Positions 7,875-17,569 of a stretch of 64,000 bases of DNA are shown piece after piece (the stretch's first letter is position 1; every line of letters starts with the position of its first letter). The translations under genes and the position numbers were made by a program. The notes under the pieces are model-generated. The model saw only the letters and a list, made by a program, of their open reading frames with translations. It made no database searches and had not been told where the DNA came from. The DNA comes from Mediterraneibacter faecis JCM 15917. GTDB taxonomy: Bacteria > Bacillota > Clostridia > Lachnospirales > Lachnospiraceae. The stretch is from the NCBI GenBank assembly GCA_001312505.1, contig BBDW01000001.1:248001-312000 (forward strand). Direction: 5' to 3'.

Positions 7875-9761
7875 TTATTTCGACTTCACTTCTCTCCACA
7901 ATTCGTTATACAGCGCCTCATTTTCATCTCCGAGGAAATTAAACGTCTCACAGTTTTTCAACTGATCAATATCAGGGAATGCAATCGTGCTGTTTCTCAT
8001 GTAGTCATCCTCGATCAATGCCTGCCCGGCAGAGTTAGGGATGGAGTAAGTGATGTATTCAAAATTCATTTTTGCAATATCCGGTCTACAGAGGAAGTTG
8101 ATGAATTCTTCTGCATGTTCTTTATTCTCTGCATTTTTTGGAATAACCCAGGAATCAATCCAAAGATTAGAACCTTCCTTAGGAATCACGTAATCGAGAT
8201 TTGGATTCTCCTGCTGGCAGTAGAGTGCTTCGCCGGAATAAATTACTCCGAGAGCTGCTTCATTTCCAATCATTTTATCACGTACCTGGTCGATAACATA
8301 TGCCTGCACAAGAGGTTTCTGTTCAATCAGCAGATTTTTGGCAGCCTGAAGTTCATCCAAGTCTGTTGAATTTAATGAATAGCCCAGGTATTTTAAAGCG
8401 ACACCAAAGGCATCTCTTACACTGTCCTGCATAAGGATGCTATCTTTATATTTTTCATCCCACAGAACACCCCCCCAGCTGTCAATTGGCTCATCTACCA
8501 TTTTCTTGTTATAAAGGATTCCGACAGTCCCCCCCAAAGATAAGGGACAGAATATTTATTATCAGGATCAAATCCTTTGGCAAGATCCATATATTTCTGA
8601 TCGATATATTTCAAATTTGGGATGTTGTCATAATTAATCTCTTCCAAAAGATTATTCTCAATCATTCTCTGAATCATATAATCAGATGGACATACGACAT
8701 CGTATGCAATCGCTCCCGACTGAATTTTTGGATACATGATCTCGTTTGTCTCAAATTCTTCATATACTACATCAATACCGGTTTCTTCTTCAAACATATC
8801 AATAACATCAGGATCAATATAATCACCCCCCCAGTTATAAACAATTACCTGACCTTGTGAGGAGATAACATCGTTCTTTCCATAAATAAAACCACCGATG
8901 ATAATAAGCACAGCCATAGCAACAGGTACCAGACGTTGGAAGAAAAATCTTCCAAATTTTTGTGCTTTTCCGAAACGCTTTATTTTTACTACTTTTTTCT
9001 TTTCGGCAGGTGACATATTAATCAGGATCAAAAGTAACAGCACTGTAACAAACATAATGGTTGAAAGTGCATACATTTCAGGCTTGATTCCTTTACGGAC
9101 TTCACTGTAAATCTTGGTTGAGAGTGTATCAATACCAGGACCTTTTGTGAAATGCGTGATCACAAAGTCATCCAGAGACATTGTAAAGGAAAGCAGGAAA
9201 CCGGAGAAAATTCCAGGCATAATATCTGGAAGTACTACTTTGAAGAATGCATAGGCTGGAGAAGCTCCAAGGTCCAGTGCAGCTTCATAAGTTCTACGGT
9301 TCGTCTGTTTTAATTTTGGCATTACACTTAAGATGACATAAGGTATGTTGAATGTAATATGTGCCAAAAGGATTGTTTTGAATCCAAGTGTGAAGCGGAA
9401 TGCAATGAAGAGAAGCATCAGGGATACTCCTGTTACGATATCGGCATTCAGCATAGGGATGTTTGTAACTCCCATAAAGAGGGTACGCATTCTTGAATTC
9501 ATTGCCTGCATGCCAAGTGCGGCACAAGTACCGATCAATGTTGCAATCAGTGCAGAGAGCAATGCAATGATCAGTGTTGTGTACAATGCATTCATAATCT
9601 CTTTGTTTTGGAAAAGAGACACATACCATTTTCCGGTGAATCCGCCCCCATTTGGAACGTGTTTTAGTATTGTTAAAGGAGAGGACCATCAAAGTCACGA
9701 TCGGTGCATACAAAATAATGCAGATCAGTGCCAGATAGATCTTTTTTGCTATAGTTTTCAT
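7875..9761 (-). CDS. potC: Spermidine/putrescine ABC transporter permease fused to substrate-binding protein, PotC-PotD (two frameshifts)
   Basis: The N-terminal part is PotC: helices from residue 8, and the permease EAA loop YEAALDLGASPAYAFFKVVLPDIMPGI. One last helix then leads directly into a PotD-type binding protein beginning QVIVYNWGGDYIDPDVI, so the binding domain is tethered outside the membrane. Frames are 9761 to about 9647 (C5 where four are expected), then to about 8528 (C7 where five are expected), then to 7875; joined length is about 625 aa. Extra Gly codons from C7 tracts occur at 8469-8475 and 8826-8832. It starts in a TAATG overlap with the potB stop. PotC-PotD fusions are known in Firmicutes. 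Function: polyamine import. Confidence 0.88.
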
Positions 9762-10600
9762 TAAAATGCTGTCCCCCCCTCCCCCCCGTTTTTATCATAT
9801 TTGGCGATCACAGCCATACTTGCGATGATGAAGATCATCAGCACCAGGGATAAACCGGAACCGGTATGCCAGTTGCTTCCCTGTTTGAATTCCTGCTCGA
9901 TCACGTTTCCAATCAGAAGAATCTTGCTTCCACCGAGAAGGTCGGAAATAACAAAGGTCGTCAGCGCAGGTACGAAGACCATAGTGATACCACTGATAAT
10001 TCCAGGAATGCTCAAAGGAAAGATGATCTGTGTAAATGTCTGAAATTCATTGGCTCCAAGATCTCTTGCTGCATAAATGACATCTTTATCAATCTTTGCC
10101 AATACATTATAAATAGGAAGCACCATAAAAGGCAGGAAGTTATATACCATACCTAATACAATAGCCCCCCGGTGTATTGATGATAGACTGCTGTGGCAGA
10201 CGGAAGAATGCAAGAATGCTGTTGATCACACCATTTTTTCAAGCAGTGTCTGCCAGGCGAGTGTACGCAGAAGAAAGTTCATCCACATAGGAAGAATAAA
10301 AATCAGTACGATAAGACTTGTCTGGTTCATGTTTTTTTCAGATAAAATCATTGCAAGAGGATATGCAAGAACCAGGCAGATCAGTGTGCTGACCAGGGAA
10401 AGCAGCAGCGCAAGTCCGAGTGCTTTCAGATTCTCAGGCGAAGCCATCATTGCAATGTTAGACCAGGTAAAAGTCCCTTCTTTATCTGTCAGACCATAAT
10501 AAAAGATCATGAGCAGTGGGATAATAATAAATGACACGGACCAGAAAAGATAAGGTCCGGCAAGTAATTTTCTATTCTTCAACAGCAGGTGCCTCCTCAT
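9761..10600 (-). CDS. potB: Spermidine/putrescine ABC transporter permease PotB (two frameshifts)
   Basis: Inner-membrane permease subunit, about 278 aa once joined. The first frame (10600-10226) starts [11 protein letters not shown] and has several helices. A run of six T at about 10232-10237, where seven are needed, ends it in LLEKMV. The last frame contains [21 protein letters not shown] and the EAA loop [27 protein letters not shown] six-C run near 10154-10159, where five are expected, separates the pieces. The C-terminus reads [10 protein letters not shown]; two adjacent C7 tracts at 9773-9787 add Gly codons. Overlaps the potA end by 29 nt. Confidence 0.87.
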
Positions 10601-11646
10601 CTTCAGATTCTGGTTTTTTCATAATCTGGATGTCAAAAGGATCTACTTTGATTCCGACTTCAGTTCCTACAGGGAACATATCTGTGCTATGTACGAGAAG
10701 TTCATAGTTGTTGGCAAGAACTTCCATCTCGTAGTGAACGCCCTTAAAGATCAAGTTTATTACAATTCCGTCAATAACACCTTCTCCAGGCTTGACAAGA
10801 TCAATATCTTCCGGACGGATTACAGCATCGACCGGACGGTTATGACCAAATCCTACGTCTACACATTTCCAGACAGCACCGAGCATACGGACAACTTTGT
10901 CTTCGAGCATGGTTGCAGCAATAATATTGCTGTCTCCGATAAAATCAGCTACGAATGCATTTTGCGGTTCGTTATAAATATCTTCCGGGGTGCCGATCTG
11001 CTGGATGTATCCCTGATTCATAACGACAATCGTATCAGACATTGTAAGAGCTTCTTCCTGATCGTGCGTTACATAGACAAATGTAATTCCAAGTTCATTT
11101 TTTAATCGGATCAGCTCATATTGCATATCCTGGCGAAGTTTTAAATCCAATGCACCAAGTGGTTCATCAAGAAGAAGAACCTTTGGTTCATTTACAATCG
11201 CACGTGCGATTGCGATTCGCTGCTGCTGACCACCACTTAAGGAGTCAGGAGAACGATCCCCCGTATCCTTCCAGATTGACAAGCTTTAAGGCATAATGAA
11301 TTTTATCGCGGATATAGCCTTTAGATTTACCTTTGATCCTCAATCCAAAAGCAATATTTTCTGCAATGGACATATGAGAGAAGAGGGCATATTTCTGGAA
11401 TACGGTATTCAGCTGACGACGGTTTGGCGGAAGACTGTTGATATTTTTTCCATCAAAAATAATATTACCGGAGTCCGGTGTCTCAAATCCACCGAGAATA
11501 CGTAATAGTGTTGTTTTTCCACATCCACTAGGACCAAGGAGTGTGAGAAATTCGTTCTCACGGATATAAAGATTTAATTTATCCAGAATTACATTTTCGT
11601 CATAGGATTTGGTAATATCTATGATATCGATCAGTTTATTAGACAT
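10572..11646 (-). CDS. potA: Spermidine/putrescine ABC transporter ATP-binding protein PotA (one frameshift)
   Basis: Cytoplasmic ATPase of the polyamine importer. Visible: Walker [10 protein letters not shown] near residue 38, Q-loop [14 protein letters not shown] signature LSGGQQQR, Walker [13 protein letters not shown], the H-loop in YVTHDQEEA and a C-terminal TOBE-like domain. Frames 11646-11245 and 11282-10572 join at the C-run near 11259-11263, where five C replace four; the repair gives [15 protein letters not shown]. Its ATG lies inside the aroC 3' end (ATGTCTAA), so it is translationally coupled to aroC. The ribosome site is GGAGG. Confidence 0.9.
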
Positions 11647-12752
11647 TTTTATCCTCCGTATATAATTGTTTTATCTGATTCATCCGGCTGACTGCATTAC
11701 GCAAGAGCAGATCAGCGAGAGTGAGTGCGGTCATTGCTTCCACAACAACAACTGCGCGCGGTACGATGATTGGATCATGACGTCCGTGAATAGACAGTTC
11801 GATTTCTTCGCCTGAATTAGTTACAGTGTGCTGCATCTGAGAGATCGAAGGTGTTGGCTTGATCGCAGCTCTTAAGATTAATTGAGAACCATCACTCATG
11901 CCACCCAAAGTTCCACCGGAATGATTCGAAGTTTTCATAACCTCTCCTTGTTGCATGCAGAAAGGATCATTGTTTGTGCTTCCGGTAGAAGAGGCACTCT
12001 GAAAGCCATCGCCGATTTCGACACCTTTTACGGCTCCGATAGACATGATTGCCTGTGCAAGTAAAGCGTCCAGTTTATCGAAGACCGGTTCACCGAGACC
12101 GGCTGGAAGATGGTCAACACGGCATTCAATTAGACCGCCGCAGGAATCCATCTGCTCCATAAGAGTAGAAACATATTCAGCAGCCTTTTTGGCAGCATCT
12201 TTATTCGGCAGATAAAAACTGTTATTTGTAATCTCAGTAAAATCATAATCAGCTTCATCTACAGTGACAGGACCGATGGATTTTGCATAAGTTGTCAGCA
12301 CAATCCCTAATTCGCCAAGTAATTTTGAAGCAATTGCACCGGCAGCAACACGGCCGATCGTCTCACGGCCGGAAGAACGTCCACCGCCACGGTAATCACG
12401 GAAACCATATTTCTGATCAAAGCAGTAATCTGCGTGTCCCGGACGATAAGATGTCGCAATATTCCCATAATCTCTGGAACGCTGATCCTGATTCCGCACG
12501 AGAAGAGAAATAGGAGTTCCGGTTGTAGTTCCTTCAAAGACTCCGGACAGAATCTCGACAGAGTCAGATTCATTCCGCTTCGTTGTATATTTACTCTGTC
12601 CCGGTTTGCGGCGATCTAAAAATTGTTGAATATCCTGTTCAGATAAAGGGATGCCGGCAGGGCATCCATCTATAACTACACCAACTCCGGGACCGTGGGA
12701 CTCGCCCCCAGGTAGTGACTCGAAATAAAGTACCAAATGTTGAACCGCTCAT
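11639..12752 (-). CDS. aroC: Chorismate synthase (one frameshift)
   Basis: Last step of the shikimate pathway: forms chorismate from EPSP using reduced FMN. True start is ATG at 12752 ([16 protein letters not shown]). A run of five C near 12706-12710, where four are expected, breaks the conserved [10 protein letters not shown] motif; after it the protein continues [18 protein letters not shown]. Further family signatures: [18 protein letters not shown] and DPFCM near the flavin site. Joined length is about 370 aa, normal for the family. It is first in an operon with potABCD. Confidence 0.93.
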
Positions 12753-12850
12753 AGTATATCTAAAACTCCTTTCGTTTGTATCAATAAGGTATACAAAAAG
12801 TGCGTATAAAATGCTCTTTTGCATATCATATATCATTCTTTTTCGTATCA

Positions 12851-12896
12851 TACCCCCAGATACGAAACATATTGTTGTGTTTCATAACTGAGGGTA
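12851..12896 (-). promoter_or_regulatory. Stem-loop at the 5' end of the aroC-pot transcript
   Basis: Arms 12851-12869 and 12878-12896 are 19 nt each. On the minus strand they pair with two G-U wobbles and one mismatch around an 8-nt loop. Since the promoter at 12904-12932 would start RNA near 12897, the hairpin would form the extreme 5' end of the mRNA, perhaps for stability or regulation. Confidence 0.5.
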
Positions 12897-12903
12897 CAGT
12901 GCA

Positions 12904-12932
12904 ATTATATAGGAAGAAAGAGGTGTACGCAA
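12904..12932 (-). promoter_or_regulatory. Probable promoter of aroC-potABCD
   Basis: On the minus strand TTGCGT, a 17-bp spacer and a perfect TATAAT (12909-12904). The -35 element is weak. Confidence 0.5.
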
Positions 12933-13059
12933 GTTAAAATGTTATAGAATTCAACAGAATTTCAAAAATAAATTACAAAAGTATTTCTAAAAGATTTCGT
13001 TCGAATTAACAATTCAACATCGGTTTAATTTGTGCGTATTTCATGAAAGTTTGGGGGGG

Positions 13060-13088
13060 TGTACATTTTGGAAAAAGCGTAATATAAT
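13060..13088 (+). promoter_or_regulatory. Probable promoter of the L,D-transpeptidase gene
   Basis: TGTACA (13060-13065), a 17-bp spacer and TATAAT (13083-13088). A G7 tract (13053-13059) touches the -35 element, one of the stretched tracts seen across the window. Confidence 0.5.
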
Positions 13089-13141
13089 GAAGTCTGAATC
13101 AAAAAGAAGTATTAATCCAAAAGACGAGGGTGAGAATTAGA

Positions 13142-14596
13142 ATGTCTGAAAAGAAAGTAGTTAGAAGACGCAAAGTAAGAAGAAAGAAAAAGCAGAAGAC
13201 AATTGACAAGAAGATCTGGATGATTATCGGTGGTGTTATTGCTGGCCTTGTTATTGTTTATCTTGCAATATCAGTCTTTTTTATGAGTCATTTCTATATT
13301 AATACGCAGATTAACGGAAAGAACTTTTCTGGTAAGAACGCGGCGGCGGTAGAGAATTATATTAAAAATCAGGTGGCAGATTATAAACTGACAATTGTAG
13401 AACAGAATAATATGACAGATGCAATCGAAGGATCGGATATTTCACTTGTATATAAGGAAAATTCAGATATAGAAGATGCGCTGAAGAAGCAGAATGCATT
13501 TTTGTGGCCACAGGCATTTTTCTCAAAAAGTTCAGCTGAAGTCACAATTGAGGTCGGATATGATGAAGCGGCGTTGGAGTCAAAGATTGAATCCGTACAG
13601 GCTCTGAATCAGGAGCAGACAGATCCACAGTCTGCTTATCCAAAGTATGATGGGAACAGTTTTGTTGTTGAACCTGAAGTTTATGGTACGAAAGTAGATG
13701 TGGATACATTTAAGGCAAAAGTGAAGGATGCGATCACAAACTTCAAGAGTGAATTAAATATGATGGATGAGAAGTGCTATGCTATGCCGAAGTACACTTC
13801 AGAGTCTCCGGAAGTTCAGAAAGCCTGTGATGCGATGAACAATTATCTGAAAGCCAGCATCACTTATAAGATGACAAACCAGGATGTGGTTGTGAACAAG
13901 GATCTGATCTCAGGCTGGGTAACATATGATGATAATATGAATGCAACGCTTGATGAGTCAAAGGTGAAAGAGTGGCTTCGTGAATTTGGAAAGACTTATG
14001 ATACGGTTGGAACGACAAGAAGTATTACAACTCCGGGAGGAAAAACAGTAGACGTTTCGGGAGGTACTTACGGCTGGTCAGTTGACGAGGCAGCAGAACT
14101 GACTGCGCTTGTTGACAGCATTAAGAAAGGTGAGGTTGTCGAGAAAGAACCTGCTTATGCACAGACGGCAGCTACACATGACGCGCAGGATTGGGGGGGA
14201 ACGACTTATCTGGAAGTAGATATCCCGGCTCAGCACATGTGGTATGTGGTTAACGGAGCTGTACAATTAGAGACAGACGTTGTTACAGGACTTCCTACAC
14301 CGGAGCGAGAGACACCGACAGGAGTTTATTCGATCCTTGAGATGAAGAGGGATAAAGTTCTTACAGGAACAATAAATCCTTCAACAGGAAAGCCAATTTA
14401 TCAGACGGAGGTAGATTACTGGATGCGTGTGACCTGGACAGGAATCGGATTCCACGATGCGACATGGAATCCAAGCTTTGGAGGAAGCCGTTATCAGACG
14501 AATGGTTCTCATGGATGTATCAATATGCCATTAGACCAGGCGGCAAGTCTTTACGGAATGCTTAGTACGGGAACACCTGTTATAATACATAATTAA
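13142..14596 (+). CDS. L,D-transpeptidase (YkuD) with N-terminal membrane anchor
   Basis: Cell-wall enzyme forming 3-3 cross-links, about 484 aa. A Lys/Arg-rich cytoplasmic start is followed by one membrane helix near residues 27-48, then a long outer region resembling the PG_binding_4 domain. The C-terminal YkuD domain carries the catalytic pattern GFHDATW...SHGCINMP, with Cys in SHGC near residue 461. ATG at 13142 is chosen over GTG at 13130 because the GAGGGTG site sits about 9 nt before it. A G7 tract at 14192-14198 gives DWGGTTYLE, probably one Gly too many. Confidence 0.92.
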   Translation: MSEKKVVRRRKVRRKKKQKTIDKKIWMIIGGVIAGLVIVYLAISVFFMSHFYINTQINGKNFSGKNAAAVENYIKNQVADYKLTIVEQNNMTDAIEGSDISLVYKENSDIEDALKKQNAFLWPQAFFSKSSAEVTIEVGYDEAALESKIESVQALNQEQTDPQSAYPKYDGNSFVVEPEVYGTKVDVDTFKAKVKDAITNFKSELNMMDEKCYAMPKYTSESPEVQKACDAMNNYLKASITYKMTNQDVVVNKDLISGWVTYDDNMNATLDESKVKEWLREFGKTYDTVGTTRSITTPGGKTVDVSGGTYGWSVDEAAELTALVDSIKKGEVVEKEPAYAQTAATHDAQDWGGTTYLEVDIPAQHMWYVVNGAVQLETDVVTGLPTPERETPTGVYSILEMKRDKVLTGTINPSTGKPIYQTEVDYWMRVTWTGIGFHDATWNPSFGGSRYQTNGSHGCINMPLDQAASLYGMLSTGTPVIIHN

Positions 14597-14685
14597 AGGA
14601 AATGCAAAGATAAATATAGCCTGCCATAACTATTGGCAGCTTTGATAGTCTGAAAACCAAAAAGAAAAGAAGAGGAAAAAAGCTT

Positions 14686-15813
14686 ATGTATGAACTTTTA
14701 AAGAAGGACGGGCGTGCGAAAAGAGGACGCTTTACAACAGTTCACGGAGTAATTGAAACTCCGGTTTTTATGAATGTTGGAACAGTAGCAGCAATCAAAG
14801 GAGCAGTATCTACAGATGATCTGAGAGGGATTAAGACGCAGGTGGAGTTGTCTAATACATATCATCTTCATGTTCGTCCGGGAGATGAAGTTGTGAAGAA
14901 ACTCGGAGGACTTCATAAATTTATGAACTGGGATAAACCGATTCTAACAGATTCCGGCGGATTTCAGGTATTTTCCCTTGCAAAGTTGAGAAAGATCAAG
15001 GAAGAAGGAGTTCATTTTAATTCACATATTGATGGTCATAAGATATTTATGGGACCGGAACAGAGCATGCAGATTCAGTCTAATCTTGCATCCACGATTG
15101 CGATGGCATTTGATGAGTGCCCGTCCAGTGTGGCAGACAGAAAGTATATGACGAATTCTGTAGAGCGTACGACGCGCTGGCTGAAGCGCTGTAAGGAGGA
15201 GATGGCAAGACTGAATTCTCTGCCGGATACGATCAATCCACATCAGATGCTGTTTGGAATTAATCAGGGTGGAATTTATGAGGATATCCGAATTGCACAT
15301 GCACAGCAGATCGCAGAACTGAATCTGGATGGTTATGCAGTGGGTGGACTTGCAGTAGGAGAGAGCCACGAAGAGATGTACCGTATTCTTGATGCAGTGG
15401 TTCCGCAGCTTCCGGAAAACAAGCCAACTTATCTGATGGGTGTTGGTACACCGGCTAATATTCTGGAGGCAGTAGATCGAGGAGTGGATTTCTTTGACTG
15501 TGTATATCCGTCAAGAAACGGACGTCATGGGCATGTATATACAAATCATGGAAAGATGAATCTGTTTAATGCCAAGTATGAACTGGATGACCGTCCGATC
15601 GAGGAAGGATGTAACTGTCCGGCATGTAGAAGCTACAGCAGAGCGTACATCAGACATCTTTTGAAAGCAAAAGAGATGCTCGGAATGCGTCTGTGTGTAC
15701 TTCATAATCTGTATTTCTATAACACAATGATGGAAGAAATCCGTGATGCGATTGATGCAGGGGAATTCCAGGCATACAAGAAGAGAAAATTGGAAGGCAT
15801 GGAACAGAAATAA
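14686..15813 (+). CDS. tgt: tRNA-guanine transglycosylase
   Basis: Swaps guanine-34 for preQ1 in tRNAs with GUN anticodons (queuosine pathway). 375 aa, the usual bacterial length. Key residues: DSGGFQVFSL near 89-98 with the Asp of the active site, the catalytic stretch GVDFFDCVYPSRNGRHG near 265-281, and the zinc site CNCPACRSY with the later LHNLYFY histidine. The start follows a GAAGAGG ribosome site. yajC downstream matches the common tgt-yajC order, though a promoter lies between them. Confidence 0.97.
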   Translation: MYELLKKDGRAKRGRFTTVHGVIETPVFMNVGTVAAIKGAVSTDDLRGIKTQVELSNTYHLHVRPGDEVVKKLGGLHKFMNWDKPILTDSGGFQVFSLAKLRKIKEEGVHFNSHIDGHKIFMGPEQSMQIQSNLASTIAMAFDECPSSVADRKYMTNSVERTTRWLKRCKEEMARLNSLPDTINPHQMLFGINQGGIYEDIRIAHAQQIAELNLDGYAVGGLAVGESHEEMYRILDAVVPQLPENKPTYLMGVGTPANILEAVDRGVDFFDCVYPSRNGRHGHVYTNHGKMNLFNAKYELDDRPIEEGCNCPACRSYSRAYIRHLLKAKEMLGMRLCVLHNLYFYNTMMEEIRDAIDAGEFQAYKKRKLEGMEQK

Positions 15814-15883
15814 AGATTCTGAACAAAAGATATAAAAAATGTATAAAAACATATAAAATATCCATGGAATATTAGAAAAACAC

Positions 15884-15912
15884 TTGAATTAAAAGCTATT
15901 TTTGTGTATAGT
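15884..15912 (+). promoter_or_regulatory. Promoter of yajC
   Basis: TTGAAT (15884-15889), a 17-bp spacer and TATAGT (15907-15912), 72 bp before the yajC start. Confidence 0.6.
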
Positions 15913-15984
15913 AGATTTATTGTCTATTAGTATTTTAAAAGTACTGGACAGATAGGTTTAAGAAATAGTCAGGAGGAAATTTCA

Positions 15985-16260
15985 ATGGGAACAGTAGGTA
16001 TTATTGTTGTTTATGCTGTTATCCTCGGTGGTATGTGGTTTCTTCTGATGCGTCCTCAGAAAAAGGAGCAGAAGAGAATCCAGGCAATGCTCGCTGATAT
16101 GGAGATTGGAGATACAGCGCTTACTACAAGTGGATTTTATGGTGTTATCATCGATATTACTGATGATGACGTGATTGTTGAGTTCGGTAATAATAAGAAT
16201 TGCCGTATTCCTATGCAGAAGGCTGCGATCGCTCAGATTGAGAAGCCAGGTGCTGAATAA
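15985..16260 (+). CDS. yajC: Preprotein translocase subunit YajC
   Basis: Small membrane protein (91 aa) that associates with SecDF in protein export. A single helix at residues 3-21 ends in LLMRPQKKEQKR, the family hallmark, followed by the soluble domain with GDTALTTSGFYGVI and the acidic ITDDDVIVEFG. AGGAGG lies upstream. A terminator follows at 16272-16302, so it is probably transcribed alone. Confidence 0.96.
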   Translation: MGTVGIIVVYAVILGGMWFLLMRPQKKEQKRIQAMLADMEIGDTALTTSGFYGVIIDITDDDVIVEFGNNKNCRIPMQKAAIAQIEKPGAE

Positions 16261-16271
16261 GAGGAAAAATG

Positions 16272-16302
16272 AGACCGGAAGGAGTGTGACTCTTTCTGGT
16301 CT
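16272..16302 (+). terminator. Intrinsic terminator after yajC
   Basis: Stem AGACCGGAAGGAG with CTCTTTCTGGTCT (one G-U and one mismatch), a 5-nt loop and a T-run. Confidence 0.8.
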
Positions 16303-16384
16303 TTTACTTTATATAAAAACGTGCCCGAAAAGTACAATTTTCGATAAAAATACAGAGCGCCCTCTATTTTTTCACTCGAAATAC

Positions 16385-16413
16385 TTGAAACAGCGAAAAA
16401 AATGCGGTATGAT
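16385..16413 (+). promoter_or_regulatory. Promoter of the leuB-ilvD-ilvB group
   Basis: TTGAAA (16385-16390), a 17-bp spacer and TATGAT (16408-16413), 37 bp before leuB. No T-box or leader peptide is visible. Confidence 0.6.
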
Positions 16414-16450
16414 AAAAAAGATTTTTACATTTTGGAAGGATGAGTTAGAT

Positions 16451-17536
16451 ATGGAAATGAAAATTGGAGTAATCAAAGGAGATGGAATCGGTCCTGAGAT
16501 CGTAGATGAGGCAATGAAGGTGCTGGATCAGACAGCGAAAGTTTATGGTCATTCTATTTCCTACACGCAGCTTCTGATGGGAGGAGCATCAATTGATGTG
16601 AACGGGGTGCCGCTTACAGAAGAGACTCTTCAGCTGGCAAAGGACAGTGATGCAGTTCTTATGGGCTCCATTGGTGGTGATGCGAAGACTTCTCCATGGT
16701 ATCAGCTCGAACCATCAAAACGTCCGGAAGCAGGTTTGTTACAGCTTAGAAAGGGACTTAATCTTTTTGCAAACTTAAGGCCGGCAGTTCTCTACGATGA
16801 ACTGAAAGGTGCGTGTCCACTGAAGAAAGAGATCGCGGACAGAGGATTTGATCTAATGATCATGCGTGAATTGACAGGTGGTCTTTATTTCGGAAAACGA
16901 AACACAGAAGAGATTGATGGTGTCCTTACCGCAAAAGACGAACTTACTTATAATGAAAATGAAATCCGCAGAATTGCAAAACGTGGCTTTGATATTGCAA
17001 TGAAGAGAAACAAGAAGGTCACAAGTGTTGACAAAGCGAATGTACTTGACTCTTCCAGACTTTGGAGAAAAGTTGTTGAGGAAGTAGCGAAGGACTATCC
17101 GGAAGTTACATTAGAACATATGTTTGTTGACAACTGTGCAATGCAGCTTGTGAAGGATCCGGCACAGTTTGACGTTGTCCTGACAGAGAACATGTTTGGA
17201 GATATTTTATCCGATGAAGCAAGTATGGTGACAGGTTCTATCGGAATGCTTGCAAGTGCAAGTCTGAACGATACAAAATTCGGTCTGTATGAACCAAGTG
17301 GCGGTTCAGCACCGGATATCGCCGGAAAGGGAATCGCAAACCCGATCGCAACAATTCTTTCAGCAGCAATGATGCTGAGATTTTCATTTGATCTTGATAA
17401 AGAGGCAGATGCGATTGAAAATGCTGTTGCAGCAGTATTAAAAGACGGATACCGTACAATCGACATTATGTCTGAAGGAAAAGAACAGATCGGAACAGCC
17501 CAGATGGGAGATAAGATCTGCGAATATATTAAGTAA
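16451..17536 (+). CDS. leuB: 3-isopropylmalate dehydrogenase
   Basis: NAD-dependent oxidative decarboxylation step of leucine synthesis. The protein begins MEMKIGVIKGDGIGPEIV and is 361 aa. Hallmarks: PEAGLLQLRKGLNLFANLRP (substrate site), IMRELTGGLYFG, VDKANVL, the metal site EASMVTGSIGMLASASL and the NAD loop GSAPDIAGKGIANP. The longer frame opening at 16175 runs through yajC and the terminator, so ATG 16451 with an upstream GGAAGGATG site is chosen. ilvD follows after 33 nt. leuA/leuCD are not in this window. Confidence 0.96.
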   Translation: MEMKIGVIKGDGIGPEIVDEAMKVLDQTAKVYGHSISYTQLLMGGASIDVNGVPLTEETLQLAKDSDAVLMGSIGGDAKTSPWYQLEPSKRPEAGLLQLRKGLNLFANLRPAVLYDELKGACPLKKEIADRGFDLMIMRELTGGLYFGKRNTEEIDGVLTAKDELTYNENEIRRIAKRGFDIAMKRNKKVTSVDKANVLDSSRLWRKVVEEVAKDYPEVTLEHMFVDNCAMQLVKDPAQFDVVLTENMFGDILSDEASMVTGSIGMLASASLNDTKFGLYEPSGGSAPDIAGKGIANPIATILSAAMMLRFSFDLDKEADAIENAVAAVLKDGYRTIDIMSEGKEQIGTAQMGDKICEYIK

Positions 17537-17569
17537 TTAGCAGTTGTTACAGAAAGAGAGGATTTTAAA

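Larger units (their letters stand above)
12753..13141. other. 389-bp divergent intergenic region
   Basis: Separates divergent aroC and the L,D-transpeptidase gene. It holds the aroC leader hairpin (12851-12896), its promoter (12904-12932) and a promoter for the transpeptidase gene (13060-13088). The remaining AT-rich sequence shows nothing else I can name. Confidence 0.6.

Noticed and set aside
7564..8369. Plus-strand open frames crossing repeat B and the potCD 3' end
   Set aside because: They run through hairpins and antisense to a clear PotD sequence, with no ribosome site.
16175..16450. N-terminal extension of LeuB
   Set aside because: The extension crosses yajC, a terminator and the leuB promoter; LeuB family proteins begin at the ATG at 16451.
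16261..16450. T-box leader before the leuB-ilvDB genes
   Set aside because: No specifier stem or AGGGTGGNACCGCG-type antiterminator; a simple promoter is present.
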